Shown piece after piece: positions 34,501 through 45,284 of a DNA stretch of 64,000 nucleotides. Source of the stretch: Theobroma cacao. Its lineage: Eukaryota; Streptophyta; Magnoliopsida; Malvales; Malvaceae. The notes below the pieces were generated by a model. It made no database searches. It saw nothing but the letters and a program-made list of their open reading frames with translations, and was not told where the DNA came from. A program made the position numbers and the translations under genes. Position 1 is the stretch's first letter; each line of letters opens with the position of its first letter. The stretch spans positions 20,839,165-20,903,164 of the forward strand of contig NC_030853.1 in the NCBI RefSeq assembly GCF_000208745.1. Reading direction: 5' to 3'.

Positions 34501-36369
34501 AAACCTCATGCGTAAGGAATCAAATTACAAATCTATACCTTCACATCAATCGAACCCCATTATCCCAAATTAACCCCAAACCCTGTCTGAATATGAGAAA
34601 TTGTTTTTGCTTTTATTGTTATTTATGCTATCTTTTCTTTCAATAAAACAAAAATATTCATTTTGATTTTATTAATATGTATAAAATGAAGAACATTTGT
34701 AACCGTATGTATCAAAAGAAATTCCATTGATCAATTAGTATAGTGTCTCATTTGTAACCATTTTGATTCTTTCTCACAACTGGGCTGAGTTCTGAGTCAG
34801 GATTATTATTCTAGTTACTGTTTATTGGGCTCATGGGTTTAGTCCATTTAAATTTTTTTTTTCCTTTGGGTGCGTTGCTTACTAAGTTGGGTAAATTCTT
34901 TGGGACCCAATTTGGGCTTGTTTTGTCTGTAGTAACGCATCATTTCCGATCAGAACTGGATTCTTTACCATATTTACCAAGTGAAAACAAAGCAAATGAG
35001 TGTGTGTTTAATTTATGTATATAACTAGTCTGTTACCCATGTGATGCATTCAGATGGTAAAATTTTTTTTAATTGAGTTAAAAATACTTTATGAAATAAA
35101 TATATAATAGTAATTATATTATCATATATAATTGTTGATATAAATTGATATGTACAAAATATATAATTGTTGTTATTGTAGCTATCATTGTGGTATTTGT
35201 GGTGGTACTTTCATAAAAAATACACCTATAAATAACCTCATGACAAAACACAACTTTAAATAAAATCTCTAATGTGAGTTGATTTAGTGATCTAAGCTAT
35301 ATAATTAGTTATGTGCTTGTTTGCTGATGATGAAGCAAAAGAGTATAATTGTACAAACTATATTACTTCTATTTTACTATTTATTTTTCTTTTAACTTTT
35401 TTCTTTTGTTTATGTTCATAAATTTTAAATGATAAAATAGACTTGAAATGAGGTATTCTAATAATGTCAAATTTTATGTATGTTTAAGAGCAAATATATT
35501 TTTTAACTATTGAATGAAGTAAAAAACTTTAAAAACATTCATTTTTTAAAATTTATGAGATTCGTATACTTTTATACGGCTATCATAAAAAAAATACTCA
35601 CATGTAAGTAAGTAAGCTCATATTTTAAATTTAGTTGATTTTTATTTATTTGATTGTCAGGAAATTTTTTATATTATTAATAAATTTGTGAAATGAGATT
35701 GACAGAGCAACTAGTCTTGTCAAATAGTTATATCAGTATAAAGGCCATTTCATCTAGAAGTGAATAATTGACTTTTGGATTTGAGCTTTTATTTCAATCT
35801 TTAAAATCTTACAATTTCGAACATGTTAATAATTGTAATAAACTTTAGATAGATGTGGTTGTAGTTAGATTTAAATTGGATGGAGAAAAAGACAAAAAGG
35901 AAAAGTTGAATTGAAACAACATGAGATTGTAATTGACGTGGTAGGGGAGCATGAAGATGACGCGCAAGGGAGAGGAGTGGCAATGATCAATGGCGTTATC
36001 TTTACTCCCTTTCCTCATAATAAAATTGGTTAGACAGATTTACTTAGATGGAGTCAAGTGTCAAGTAAGGAAGCCTTTGGGGCTTCCTTTAAATATAGTT
36101 ATAGATGTCTAAAATTTGATGATTTCACACATCTAGTGTTAATAATAACATTTATCAAATGGAATTCATAGGATTATTGACAGTCCACATATAAACTTGT
36201 GAGGGCAATTGCTCTTATTGGGAAATTTGAAAAGCATTCAAATTGGAATCTTAAAGTAGTAATTGATCAGTATTTATAGAAGACTTAGACAAAGCTCTAA
36301 TGGCAGTTTTATTAACAATTGTATCATTCTTTCAACTATACAATAAAGATAGAAGGAAGCACATTGATT
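31580..36369. other. Long AT-rich spacer
   Basis: About 4.8 kb without a supportable gene. A possible Helitron 3' end lies at 35025 (see findings). The part 33360-33780 is less AT-rich but has no convincing ORF, tRNA or known hairpin that I can identify. Confidence 0.45.
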
Positions 36370-36380
36370 AATTGAACGAC

Positions 36381-36811
36381 CAGGCTTTTGACTCAGGGGT
36401 TCCTTTTGTTGCAACCACCTGGGGGACTCTGGGTAAGTTATGGGGTAGGCTAGTTTCGTATGGCTTCTCCATAGCTATGTTAGATTGCTAGAGAGGTGTT
36501 GACTTGGAAGGTCGTGTACAGTTTTTGACCCTGCTCACCTAATTTGCTAAGAGGGTGGTGGGATTTGCTTTTGTTTGGCTTTTGGAAAGGTATAGGAAGG
36601 GCTCTGTTGTTATTTCAAGGAAGGGTACTGTAGGATGTGTGTGTTGGTGTTCTCTTTGTTTTCAGCCTGTGGGGATTAGTAATGTTGATGATTAAGGTCT
36701 GTTACCCTCAAATAGGAGAGTAACAGACTTTAATCAAGTATGTACTTCTTCCAGGTGAACCTTTGGTACCCTCTGTTTTGAAATGAAACAACAATTTAAA
36801 AAAAAAAAAAA
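36381..36811 (+). mobile_element. 5'-truncated retroposon with poly-A tail
   Basis: 431 bp ending in a run of about 16 A (36798-36813) after TTTTGAAATGAAACAACAATTT. It is flanked by an 11-bp duplication, AATTGAACGAC, at 36370-36380 and 36812-36822. No A/B boxes of a SINE are visible at the 5' end, and it carries no poly-A signal of a host gene that I can assign, so it is most likely a 5'-truncated LINE copy containing only 3' untranslated sequence. A processed host transcript is the alternative. Confidence 0.8.
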
Positions 36812-36822
36812 AATTGAACGAC

Positions 36823-37305
36823 AAGGGGAATGGATATATATATAAAACAATTCTACCATTAGAGAGTTGTCATCCCTAATGGATTGTCTTAACAGCTTAA
36901 ATCTTAGGCATCATCATCATCATCATTGCTTTCTCTGTGAAAGGAGTTTTCTCTTTTTCTTTTTCTTTTATTTGAACAAGTTCTGTAAAGGAGTTGGTAT
37001 GGATGGACTTGTGCAATCAACTCAAACATAACCAAAAACTTAACACACAAAAAAGAACAAAATGGCTCAACATTAATTGGGCATTTTATTCTTCACTTTT
37101 CCTTTGGATCCCTTAAAAACAATAAGCAGCCCGGATTTTGTATACTAACACAACAGATGAGATGAACAACAGCTCCAAAATAATAATTATAACAGAACCA
37201 ACAATGTGATGAAATTAAAGACTCCCACAAAAAGAAGAATTGCAAAGAGATACCTTGCTCCATAGATAAAGAAACTTGGGAGAGATGTAAGGGAAAGGGG
37301 GAAGC
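36823..37305. other. Spacer left of the MIR482-like hairpin
   Basis: Contains a short (CAT)n run near 36911-36926. No gene seen. It may hold the downstream part of a leftward microRNA transcript. Confidence 0.4.
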
Positions 37306-37412
37306 CTCTGGAAATCACCGGAACGGGCCGCCTTTGGAAGAATTACTGCCTAAAACGATGAAAACTGAGCTTTGATCCTTCATCCCAAAGAGCCCATTCC
37401 TATAATTTCCAG
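37306..37412 (-). ncRNA. MIR482: MIR482/2118-like microRNA precursor
   Basis: On the minus strand a hairpin has a 5' arm with GGAATGGGCTCTTTGGG (37400-37380 region) and a 3' arm with TCTTCCAAAGGCGGCCCG (37341-37320). The arms pair through GGAA-GGGC and TTTGG with G:U wobbles, a 2-nt bulge and one mismatch. The stem continues outward through CTGGAAAT/ATTTCCAG. The 3' arm follows the miR482/2118 pattern (TCTTCC-AA---GCCC-TTCC) and the 5' arm has the usual GGAATGGGC start. Canonical members target the P-loop codons of NBS-LRR resistance genes and trigger phasiRNAs. The centre of this copy (AAGGCGG) is unusual, so it may be a divergent or decaying member. Confidence 0.65.
37320..37341 (-). ncRNA. 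Predicted 22-nt mature strand of the MIR482-like locus
   Basis: 3' arm product, 22 nt with 5' U. The length would suit phasiRNA triggering. The exact ends are inferred from family alignment. Confidence 0.55.
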
Positions 37413-37458
37413 TAGCTCCAATCTCCCTTCCCCCTCTTCTCTGAGCTACTAATTTCTT

Positions 37459-37515
37459 CCCACCCCCCCCCNNNNNNNNNNNNNNNNNNNNNNNNNNNNN
37501 NCCCCCCCCCCCCCC
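37459..37515. other. Poly-C tract broken by a 30-N gap
   Basis: C-runs on both sides of 37472-37501. It probably marks a long C homopolymer that could not be assembled. It lies about 60-100 bp upstream of the MIR482-like hairpin on the transcribed strand. Confidence 0.8.
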
Positions 37516-38132
37516 ATTCCTGTTCTTAGAACACCAAAACGCAGATGATTATAGTTTGGTTTAGAATGATGAAGAGAGGTCTAAATACGACAATCAATGA
37601 GCAATGATTCCTTTTGATCTTTTGCAAGTTGGTCCTTTATGTTTGAGTGTTTTGCTTCACACCCACCTGCATTTTTGTTATATTCATATTGGACTTCAAG
37701 CACATCTATTTACATTTGAAGGTAATATTTTGAACTCATATATAGGACATCTATTATTAAATGAAGGAAAATTCAGAGCATCTTATACAAAAGACAAGTC
37801 TCCAATTACTCATTTATGATTGTAAGATAGGAAAGATAATGTAGGATATCCTTATACTAGCCTATTTTCTTTTCTTTTTCTCTGGTTACAGCTGCTTCAT
37901 GTTCCATAATTGCCATTGTTTTTTCTTTCTTTCAGCTGCCTTCATTCACTGCATAAACAAATAGCAGTGAATAAGTCATGCATGCAAATATAAATAAATG
38001 TAGTCTATACTGTGTACCATCAAATTAAGTGTCAAACAAATAATGTCCTATACAAACTGAGAAGGTACCATCAAATTTAGGGTGCATGAATCTGGTTCTT
38101 ATGTATAAATTCTATATTTCATATCAAATCTC
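37516..38132. other. Spacer between the MIR482-like hairpin and the NF-YC gene
   Basis: Includes the 3' flank of the NF-YC gene. No other gene recognised. Confidence 0.45.
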
Positions 38133-40293
38133 TTATACCCTGGTAGCAGATTCATAATTAAACTCATCAGAGGACATGGGTGTCTTGATCATGAGATGCT
38201 GAACTTCTGGGCTCCTCATAACCAGATCCTACAAAGGAGATGGAAAAACAGGCATGTTGTAAGTAGATTCAACCCACGGTTATCTAACTCAATAGGAAAT
38301 GAACAATGACTCAGCTGATTATATTTGAGCTCTCATACTTACAGCATTCGTATCCAACACAGGAAACTGCAGTTGATTTATAGGATCACACTCATTTTCC
38401 TCTGCAAATTTTACATCATCATCCTATAACAATTCATAGTATTGAAATCACAATCTTTAATTTTTCCCCCTCCAAAGCATTTGAAATAAAAGATTCAAAA
38501 CCATGCAACTTTCACCAATTGCATCTATAGTTTGTAGCATTGTGAGCCTATGTTGTACTTAATGAATCAGTTTCCTTGCTGATATAAAATGCTGCAACTA
38601 TGCAAGGGAAATGAAAGAAAAAAGACCTTTTGGTTAATCAATGGGACAACGTCAACCAAGAAATCAAGTGCCTCCTCTTGCCTTATAGCCCTGGCAATGT
38701 CTGAGCGTTGCAGGGTCCGGCGCTTACCTTCTTCCGTTTCCAGCCACGCACGCAAAGTGAGCTCCAGAATGAAGAGCTCACAGGCCTTGGAGAACAAGAC
38801 AGGAGCGTCTGCACTGATCATCTAGTGCAACATGTTAAATATGTAAGTAACAAGGTCCACAAATTGTATAAAATATAACAAAATGTTGGCATTTGCTTCT
38901 TTAAGGTCTTGGTTAAATATAACTTATCTGCCATCATCAAAATCAAATTAAATTCCCTTTGGTTTTTTCTCTTTCTTTTGTAAATTGTTTGATCATTGAT
39001 GTGTGAAGTCTAGTAAAGTGCCTTTTTCAACCTTTTCTCTCTGCTTTATTTTGTTTGCAATTCTTCTTCTCTGTGTATGTAATAAACTGATTCAATATCT
39101 GTACAGAATTAGATGTTTAGAGGATTTGAACATGAACGATATTAATATGTAAACTACTTGACGATGTAGGCAATGCAATCATGCACAAGAGATTTATCTT
39201 TAGAAGGCAGGCCATTTTATTTTACAATAAAGTACATCTAATTTGTAGGCTACTGAAATCACTACAGGAAAATTATGGCTTGGTATGAAGAATAATACTG
39301 AAAAAATTATATAAAATCCCGATATCAAGATGTAATGCCTTAGTATTACATAACATCCTAAAATCAAGAGAACAATATATCCATCAAAATTGAAAATGTA
39401 GGGTAAAATCAGATCAACTTATGCTAAACCTTCACATCTTTATCAGATTTCATAATCCGCTTGATCCTTGCTAGAGGTAGCTGATGGTGGCTCTTGAAGG
39501 CTATAATTCAGCATGAAAGCAAACAGACACAACAATCAATGACAAAGTAAAAACAGAACAAAAGAGAAAGGAAAAATTGGTAAATAAAGATTTACTGCAA
39601 CCAAAGATATAATACAGTATATATATAGATGTCATTCATTCATTTCACCCTCAACCAGGGAATCAGCTCAATTAATAGGTATAAAAACTGGCATTGAACG
39701 CAATTCTGCATAGCATAAAATCATTCGTCAAATAAAACTATGGTGAGGGTTTCTTACTTCTGTCCTGTTCTTAGTCATATATATATCAGAAAAACCAAAT
39801 ATATACATTGCATATCTGACAAATCTATATATAATTTTATGATACTTTCCAGTCATTTTAACCACCACTACATACTAAACATGCACAGTCGAAGATAGAT
39901 TGATAAATAAGGGACCTGTAATGTTATGAATCTCCATCATTTGTTGGTACCAGAATAACTCTAAATTGCGCTTCTGAATCAGAAGATGGGAATGCTTCAC
40001 TTCTTCACCGTCCTTCACATGAAGAATGCAAGGAGATTGTGATGAATAATGTGCATAGTGTACAAAAAGCAAGTAAAATCTTCCTATATATAGGAAAAAA
40101 AGGGATTATATACATAAACAGAATTCATGAGGGGTACTATGAGCTTCACCTCCTTGGAAGCCTGGTGAAAAGACAACATGAAAGAAGTCATTGGCAGGAA
40201 GTTATGAATCTGTGGAGAAGAGGTTGAAGAAGGTGTGAACTCCATTGACTGATTCAAGTCCATGGTTAACCTTTCTGCCATAGGCCTCTTCAT
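38133..40293 (-). CDS. NF-YC: NF-YC subunit of the CCAAT-binding factor, 227 aa
   Basis: Six exons on the minus strand: 40293-40150, 40012-39916, 39500-39430, 38821-38627, 38423-38343 and 38228-38133. Junctions are GT-AG and phases fit, giving 684 bp. NF-YC dimerises with NF-YB through histone folds, then recruits NF-YA or CONSTANS-type proteins to CCAAT promoters. Residues 83-169 form the histone fold: [20 protein letters not shown] (alpha 1), [20 protein letters not shown] and [14 protein letters not shown]. The pre-fold [16 protein letters not shown] matches the usual FW---EIE--NDFK. The segment after the fold is atypical: [21 protein letters not shown] instead of the usual AAITRTD-FDFLVDIVPRDE. 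This places it in a diverged group, near Arabidopsis NF-YC5-8 or YC10-13, but I cannot choose. A TATA-like box at 40316 is very close to the first ATG; the internal Met at 40281 or 40263 could be the real start. Confidence 0.88.
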
Positions 40294-40315
40294 GTCAAGA
40301 CCCCAAGGGATAGTT

Positions 40316-40325
40316 CTTTAAATAG
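40316..40325 (-). promoter_or_regulatory. TATA-like box of the NF-YC gene
   Basis: Minus-strand CTATTTAAAG, about 23-32 bp upstream of the first ATG. If used, transcription would start near or just inside the first codons, favouring one of the downstream Met codons. Confidence 0.4.
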
Positions 40326-43300
40326 TGGTTGTGGGCGATAAATAAAAGGGAAGTGGAAAGGAAAGTGAATACTTAAGGCAATAAGCAATAAGTTTTAGGG
40401 TCAGGCTGACCAAAGAACAATAACTTTTAGGGCAAGGCTGAGCAATTAGCATTAAGTTTGTAGGAATCTTGAGCTAATTTTAGTATGTAGTGTCACCTTA
40501 AAATAAGAAAGGGAAGTGTAGAGGAAAAGGTAATTAAACAGTACTTCTCTTGGAAAGTTGTAATGAATTATTTGCCGGCAAAGGATATTTATAGCCTACA
40601 TATCACATCACGCGCTACAAATCTGTATGTATAACAGCATTTTTTTTTTCATACTCAAAATTTGAAGTCTGAACTCACTGATAATCATTAAAGGCACTTG
40701 TTATAATTTCAATCTCCTTTAAAAGAGCATTCTTAACTATTTTTAAATCGCGTATAATCAATTAGTTTAATTGCTTTAACTCAAAATTTGTCAGAGGAAC
40801 AAAATTTTTTATTCAAAAAACAGGACAAGGCACGTGCACAGAAGGTAACGTCAGATTCAGGTTGAAATGGGAGGTGGAATGTTTTCATGGTGTTGAGCAA
40901 AACAGGCAGTTGAGGCTTTTGAACATTGTCATAAATTCTTATTAGCAATTATTATTACTGGTTTTTTCCTTTCTGGTCTGATTAATGTGATGTTGTTTGC
41001 TAGTCATTTATTATTGAATGGCAGAGAATCTGATTCTTCTAAACCTCCCTGGAGTCATTAATCTGAGTTGGCCTGGAAACGTTGAGCATCTTTTTGAGTA
41101 AACTTCAGTTTAAGAACCTTTATAAGGCCTCCTAAGTCATACACTGTTACCATAGAAGACTTGTTCAAATAAAAAGTTATCCTGATAGATTTTTAAAGGA
41201 AAAAGGCATCTGAGTGGATATCACAAGTTTAAATGCATGTTGTTTTACTTGTATGGTATGTTAGACTAGTGAGAAAACAAAACCTGTTTTCTGCTAAATG
41301 GTTTGAAGGTTTACTTTTCCATTTACCTTCTCTTTCTGGGATTTGGACACTGTGTGCGGCCAAACCAGAAGCAGTTAAAATACCAGTTCATTTTACTTTC
41401 TTTTGTATACATCCAGAAAGATGATTCCACCATTCTTGATTTTCTCAATAATTAAAGTATCTGCTTTCAATAAATGTAGTTCTCCATTCAGCCAAAAGAA
41501 GCAGGAAGAACCTGATACAATAGAAACAAACCGGAAATTATAGCTAAATCAACTTGCTAAGATCCTCAAATCCATGCCCCAACTTCCACGAGAGATATCC
41601 ATTCAGATTTTTATCAACTGCAATGGAAAGACTTTCCAAGCATGCTCTAACACCTGCTGCTACTTCAAATAACAATTTCTAGATAAGAGCTACAGTTTTG
41701 TGCTTCTCATATATTGCTCTACTTTTAGATGTAGTAAATGTTTCAGCAAAGGATTTTCCTTTCAGTTAGACATTCCAAGAAATTGTTTGAATTTTGGTCC
41801 ATTTTACTTCTAAAAGATAAGAAGGGAAAAAGAGGGATTTCCCTCCCTGAACTTTCTAGTGTACATGTCTGATCAAGAACAAGCAACACCAATTTGCAGT
41901 CCATTTTAAGGCAGAACTTGCTTTTCATGAGTCAGGATCATCCTTCCTAAAGTATTCAAAGAAACAATTCCAGTTCCTATATAAATTTTTATTAGATTGA
42001 GGACCCTTTACATCAGAAATGCAACTGATCCAAGTACTTTTTACACAAATGGATTTGTTCGTGTGCTAATTTTTGCCTCCTCTCCCCAAAACAAGTAAAG
42101 GCAAACAAGAAGATATCAGCAACGTAACCAACAATATTCTTAATTTCTTCCAAAATCTCTTTTAAGACATAACAATCTGAAAATAAACTTAAAAATAATA
42201 AGGTTAACAAAGTAAAAGATCCTAAAATATTAATTTGAGTAAAAGTTAATGAGTAAGAAAACTTCACTTTGAAAATAATTGCTAGAGCTCATATTTTTAC
42301 CATAGTCAATGAATTTTATAAACAACTAATGTGACTTTGATTTAGTGGTTCTTAACTTCTTTAAAAAGATTAAGGTCCAAGATTTATATCCCTACTTCCC
42401 TATTACTAGTAAACTGTATATTTTTTTTATTTAAATATAATTATGTTATAAACAAAAACTAATATAAAGAAAACTTTGATTAAAATGTAGAAGAAAAAGT
42501 ATCCGACCCAGCTGCCCAAGCCTGATCCCAGAATTCATGTGGCCCAGCTTTTGTCTAAATTAGCCCTTCCAAACTATGGGCTGTGAAACGACAAATGAAT
42601 AGAATCCCAATTGCCAAATGCCAAGGCACCTCATAGCTAGGAGTTGATATGGCATAGCAAGTAGATATTAATTACTTATAGCTAGCAATCATGTTAATCC
42701 AACCGAAACACAGCAAACACATTGAACTAAGACAACACCTTCATCACATACGTCTCTGTATACACTTTCATCTTAAGGCATTTGTAATTGACCACAGATT
42801 TGAATAGTATATATATACTTTTAACTAACTTGAACTGAAAGTTGCCTAGTACCACCAAACTAAAACACCATCATTGCAAAAGTTCAAGTTTGTTGTTTTG
42901 GTTGGTCTTCTTATAAACTTATGCTTGTACATCATTTCTTTTTCATGGACTTTTTTTTATCAGTACTTAGACTCAGTTCTGGTTGCATGTGTCGAGTGGA
43001 GTTGTACATTAACATTTTAGATTTGAATTGTATGTCGTACACTCTCTTAAATTCTGAAATAGACGAGGAAAGTGTGACGTAGGAGAGAATTATTTCTCAT
43101 TTTATAACTCAAAATTATATGTACAAAAAAAAATGAAAAACCCTTCTTTTTCGCATACGGTACATTTATCATCACTTTTTTTTATGAAAAATTTTCATAT
43201 ATAAAGTTCAATGAAAACTATCACACACTCTGAATTTATATAAACTCATTTAACACTACAAATTATTATATCATAATTATGACTTTGGATACTGTTCTTT

Positions 43301-43372
43301 TCATGCTGACATTTCTGGTTTTATTAGCATCAGGGTTATTTACACTTTTTTCTTTGAGCCGAATAATTTGAA
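40326..43372. other. Intergenic spacer
   Basis: About 3 kb between the NF-YC promoter and the 3' end of the zinc-finger gene. I see only short chance ORFs, no repeats with clear ends and no RNA gene. Confidence 0.5.
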
Positions 43373-45284
43373 TTAACGTGGAATTAGTAGTCGCTCTTGC
43401 TCGGTAAGAGAGTGACGGAAGTGGCACCTGTGGCCGTAGGGACATGTCTGACCGGCGAGGACCACCCTACAAACCTCGGTCTTGTATTTGGGATGCCTGA
43501 TAACTGGACGTAGCTCGGTGATTCCATGAGCAAACTGGCATTGGTCGCCGTAGGGGCATGTGCCTGTCTCCTGCCATTTGTTGCACAGCTCCGTCTTAAC
43601 GGTTCCTTGATTGTATACCTCCAATTCCATTGCCTTCTCTAACTCTCTTTTTGCTTCAGATGGCACATACATTCGCCGCTGCATATTTGAGAAAGTTATG
43701 ATATTCCTCTTAAACCTTTGCAAATACTGATTAATAGAGTATTATCATGGCTAAATCCAGAAGAAAGACAAAGTGCAAGTTACATGTGTATTATATACAC
43801 TAAAATACAAGAAAAATCCTAATGATACATTATTATTTTTTTATTCAAAAAAAGGAGAGAATTCGAATCTAGTTTTTTGGAAGAAGAACAATATGCATTC
43901 ATCATTAAACCAATGACTCGAGTGCATGCAAGATAAATTATGTTTAAAAAGGATATTACATTAGTATTTATGTTTATGATCTTTAATCTTGAAAAATAAT
44001 ATCATTAATTATATGAAAGAAATTTAAAGCTACCAAAACATCTTTTCGACATATATTAAAACTTTCAAATATATAAACCATTATTTGTAGAAAAAGCAAA
44101 TGCTTAAATATGGTTCAATATTTTCTTAACTATACTACAATTATAAAGTTTTAAAACTATCTATATGTACATAATTAAATAACTTTTTGCAGTAGTTTAT
44201 AAATAATGATATTTAATTTTTTATATATATCTTTTAGCTTCCAATTGACAATTTATTAATGTAGGATAGAAAGTAGAGATGGAGAATATCAGCAATATGA
44301 CCGAAAATAAACCTTATACGTCACTCACAGTATGTAAGCAATTCAATCTCTTTATGTCTGGTATATATGTAAAGGTATTTGGGTGTACTCTCTTAATTAT
44401 AGTTAATAAATTCAAGGGTGGCAAGTACTTAATTTAATTCACACCAATATAACAATTAAGAGAATAACAAGACTTAGTTTGTTGATTGTTTCTTCTCTTC
44501 AGGAGGGTTGAGCCTAAGGCTCAAATTCCCAATCTCGCTCCTTAAACTTCTCATATTACCAAAAAGAAAATACATATAATTTGTCATGATAAATGTAAAG
44601 ATAACAAATAAATTCTCCCCCTCAGGAAATGGAAAAACAGTAACTCACCGATGGGTTGACGACTCGCTGCTGGTTGCTCGAACCTTGCTGTTGGTTGACC
44701 TTAAGATAACTACTAGACCTGACTGAAACGCTCTTCGGCAGCGAATTCCTCTGACCATTACTACTCCTCCTCTCCCATCTTTTCACGTTCAAATCCGATA
44801 CCTCTTCGTGTTGCAGGTTTCTGTTCATGGCAGCTTGGGACGACGAGTGCAGGCTCAACAGCTTGATCAACTCAGTGTTGGCCGTCCTAAGATCGGTATT
44901 CTCTCTTCGCAGAGATTCTAGCTCTCTAATGAGAGCTTGGAGGCGAGTAAAGCAAAGGTCGTAGTGGTCACATAGTCGCCGATACTCGAGGATGAGACGA
45001 GCCTGGTTGAGGCGGTGCTCGGTGGCTATGGCGTCTGACGTGAGCTTGAGATTAAGGTGGAGGTCATCCGAGGAAGAGCAAGAGGAAGGCGTGAGGGACA
45101 GGGAATGAGGGAGAGGAGAGTTTGGTGGGAAAATGGAGTTGTACATAGAAGAGAAGTCGGTAGCTATATCTTGGCGGTAACGGTGGTGGTTTTGAAGCGG
45201 AGACGATGGTGGTGATACTGATACGTAGTTTTGGTTGTAGACGGTGGTATTTTGATTAGAAGATGGAGATCTTGGTTTCTCCAT
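43373..45284 (-). CDS. Tandem CCCH zinc-finger protein (TTP-like), 313 aa
   Basis: Two exons on the minus strand: 45284-44649 and 43678-43373. The donor reads CG|GTGAGT and the acceptor ATGCAG|CG; phase 0 at both ends gives 942 bp. Two C-X8-C-X5-C-X3-H fingers occupy residues 244-263 and 282-301, each preceded by KTEL or KTEV, with the standard 18-residue linker. This arrangement binds AU-rich RNA in animal TTP. In plants it is seen in Arabidopsis C3H14/C3H15-like proteins, linked to mRNA decay, secondary wall and anther development. The N-terminal 85 residues are Ser/Pro-rich and disordered, with SPPSSPL and [11 protein letters not shown]. Residues about 92-150 ([20 protein letters not shown], then [19 protein letters not shown]) form a coiled coil. 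Both zinc sites are intact, so it should be functional. C3H14/15 identity is from memory. Confidence 0.93.
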
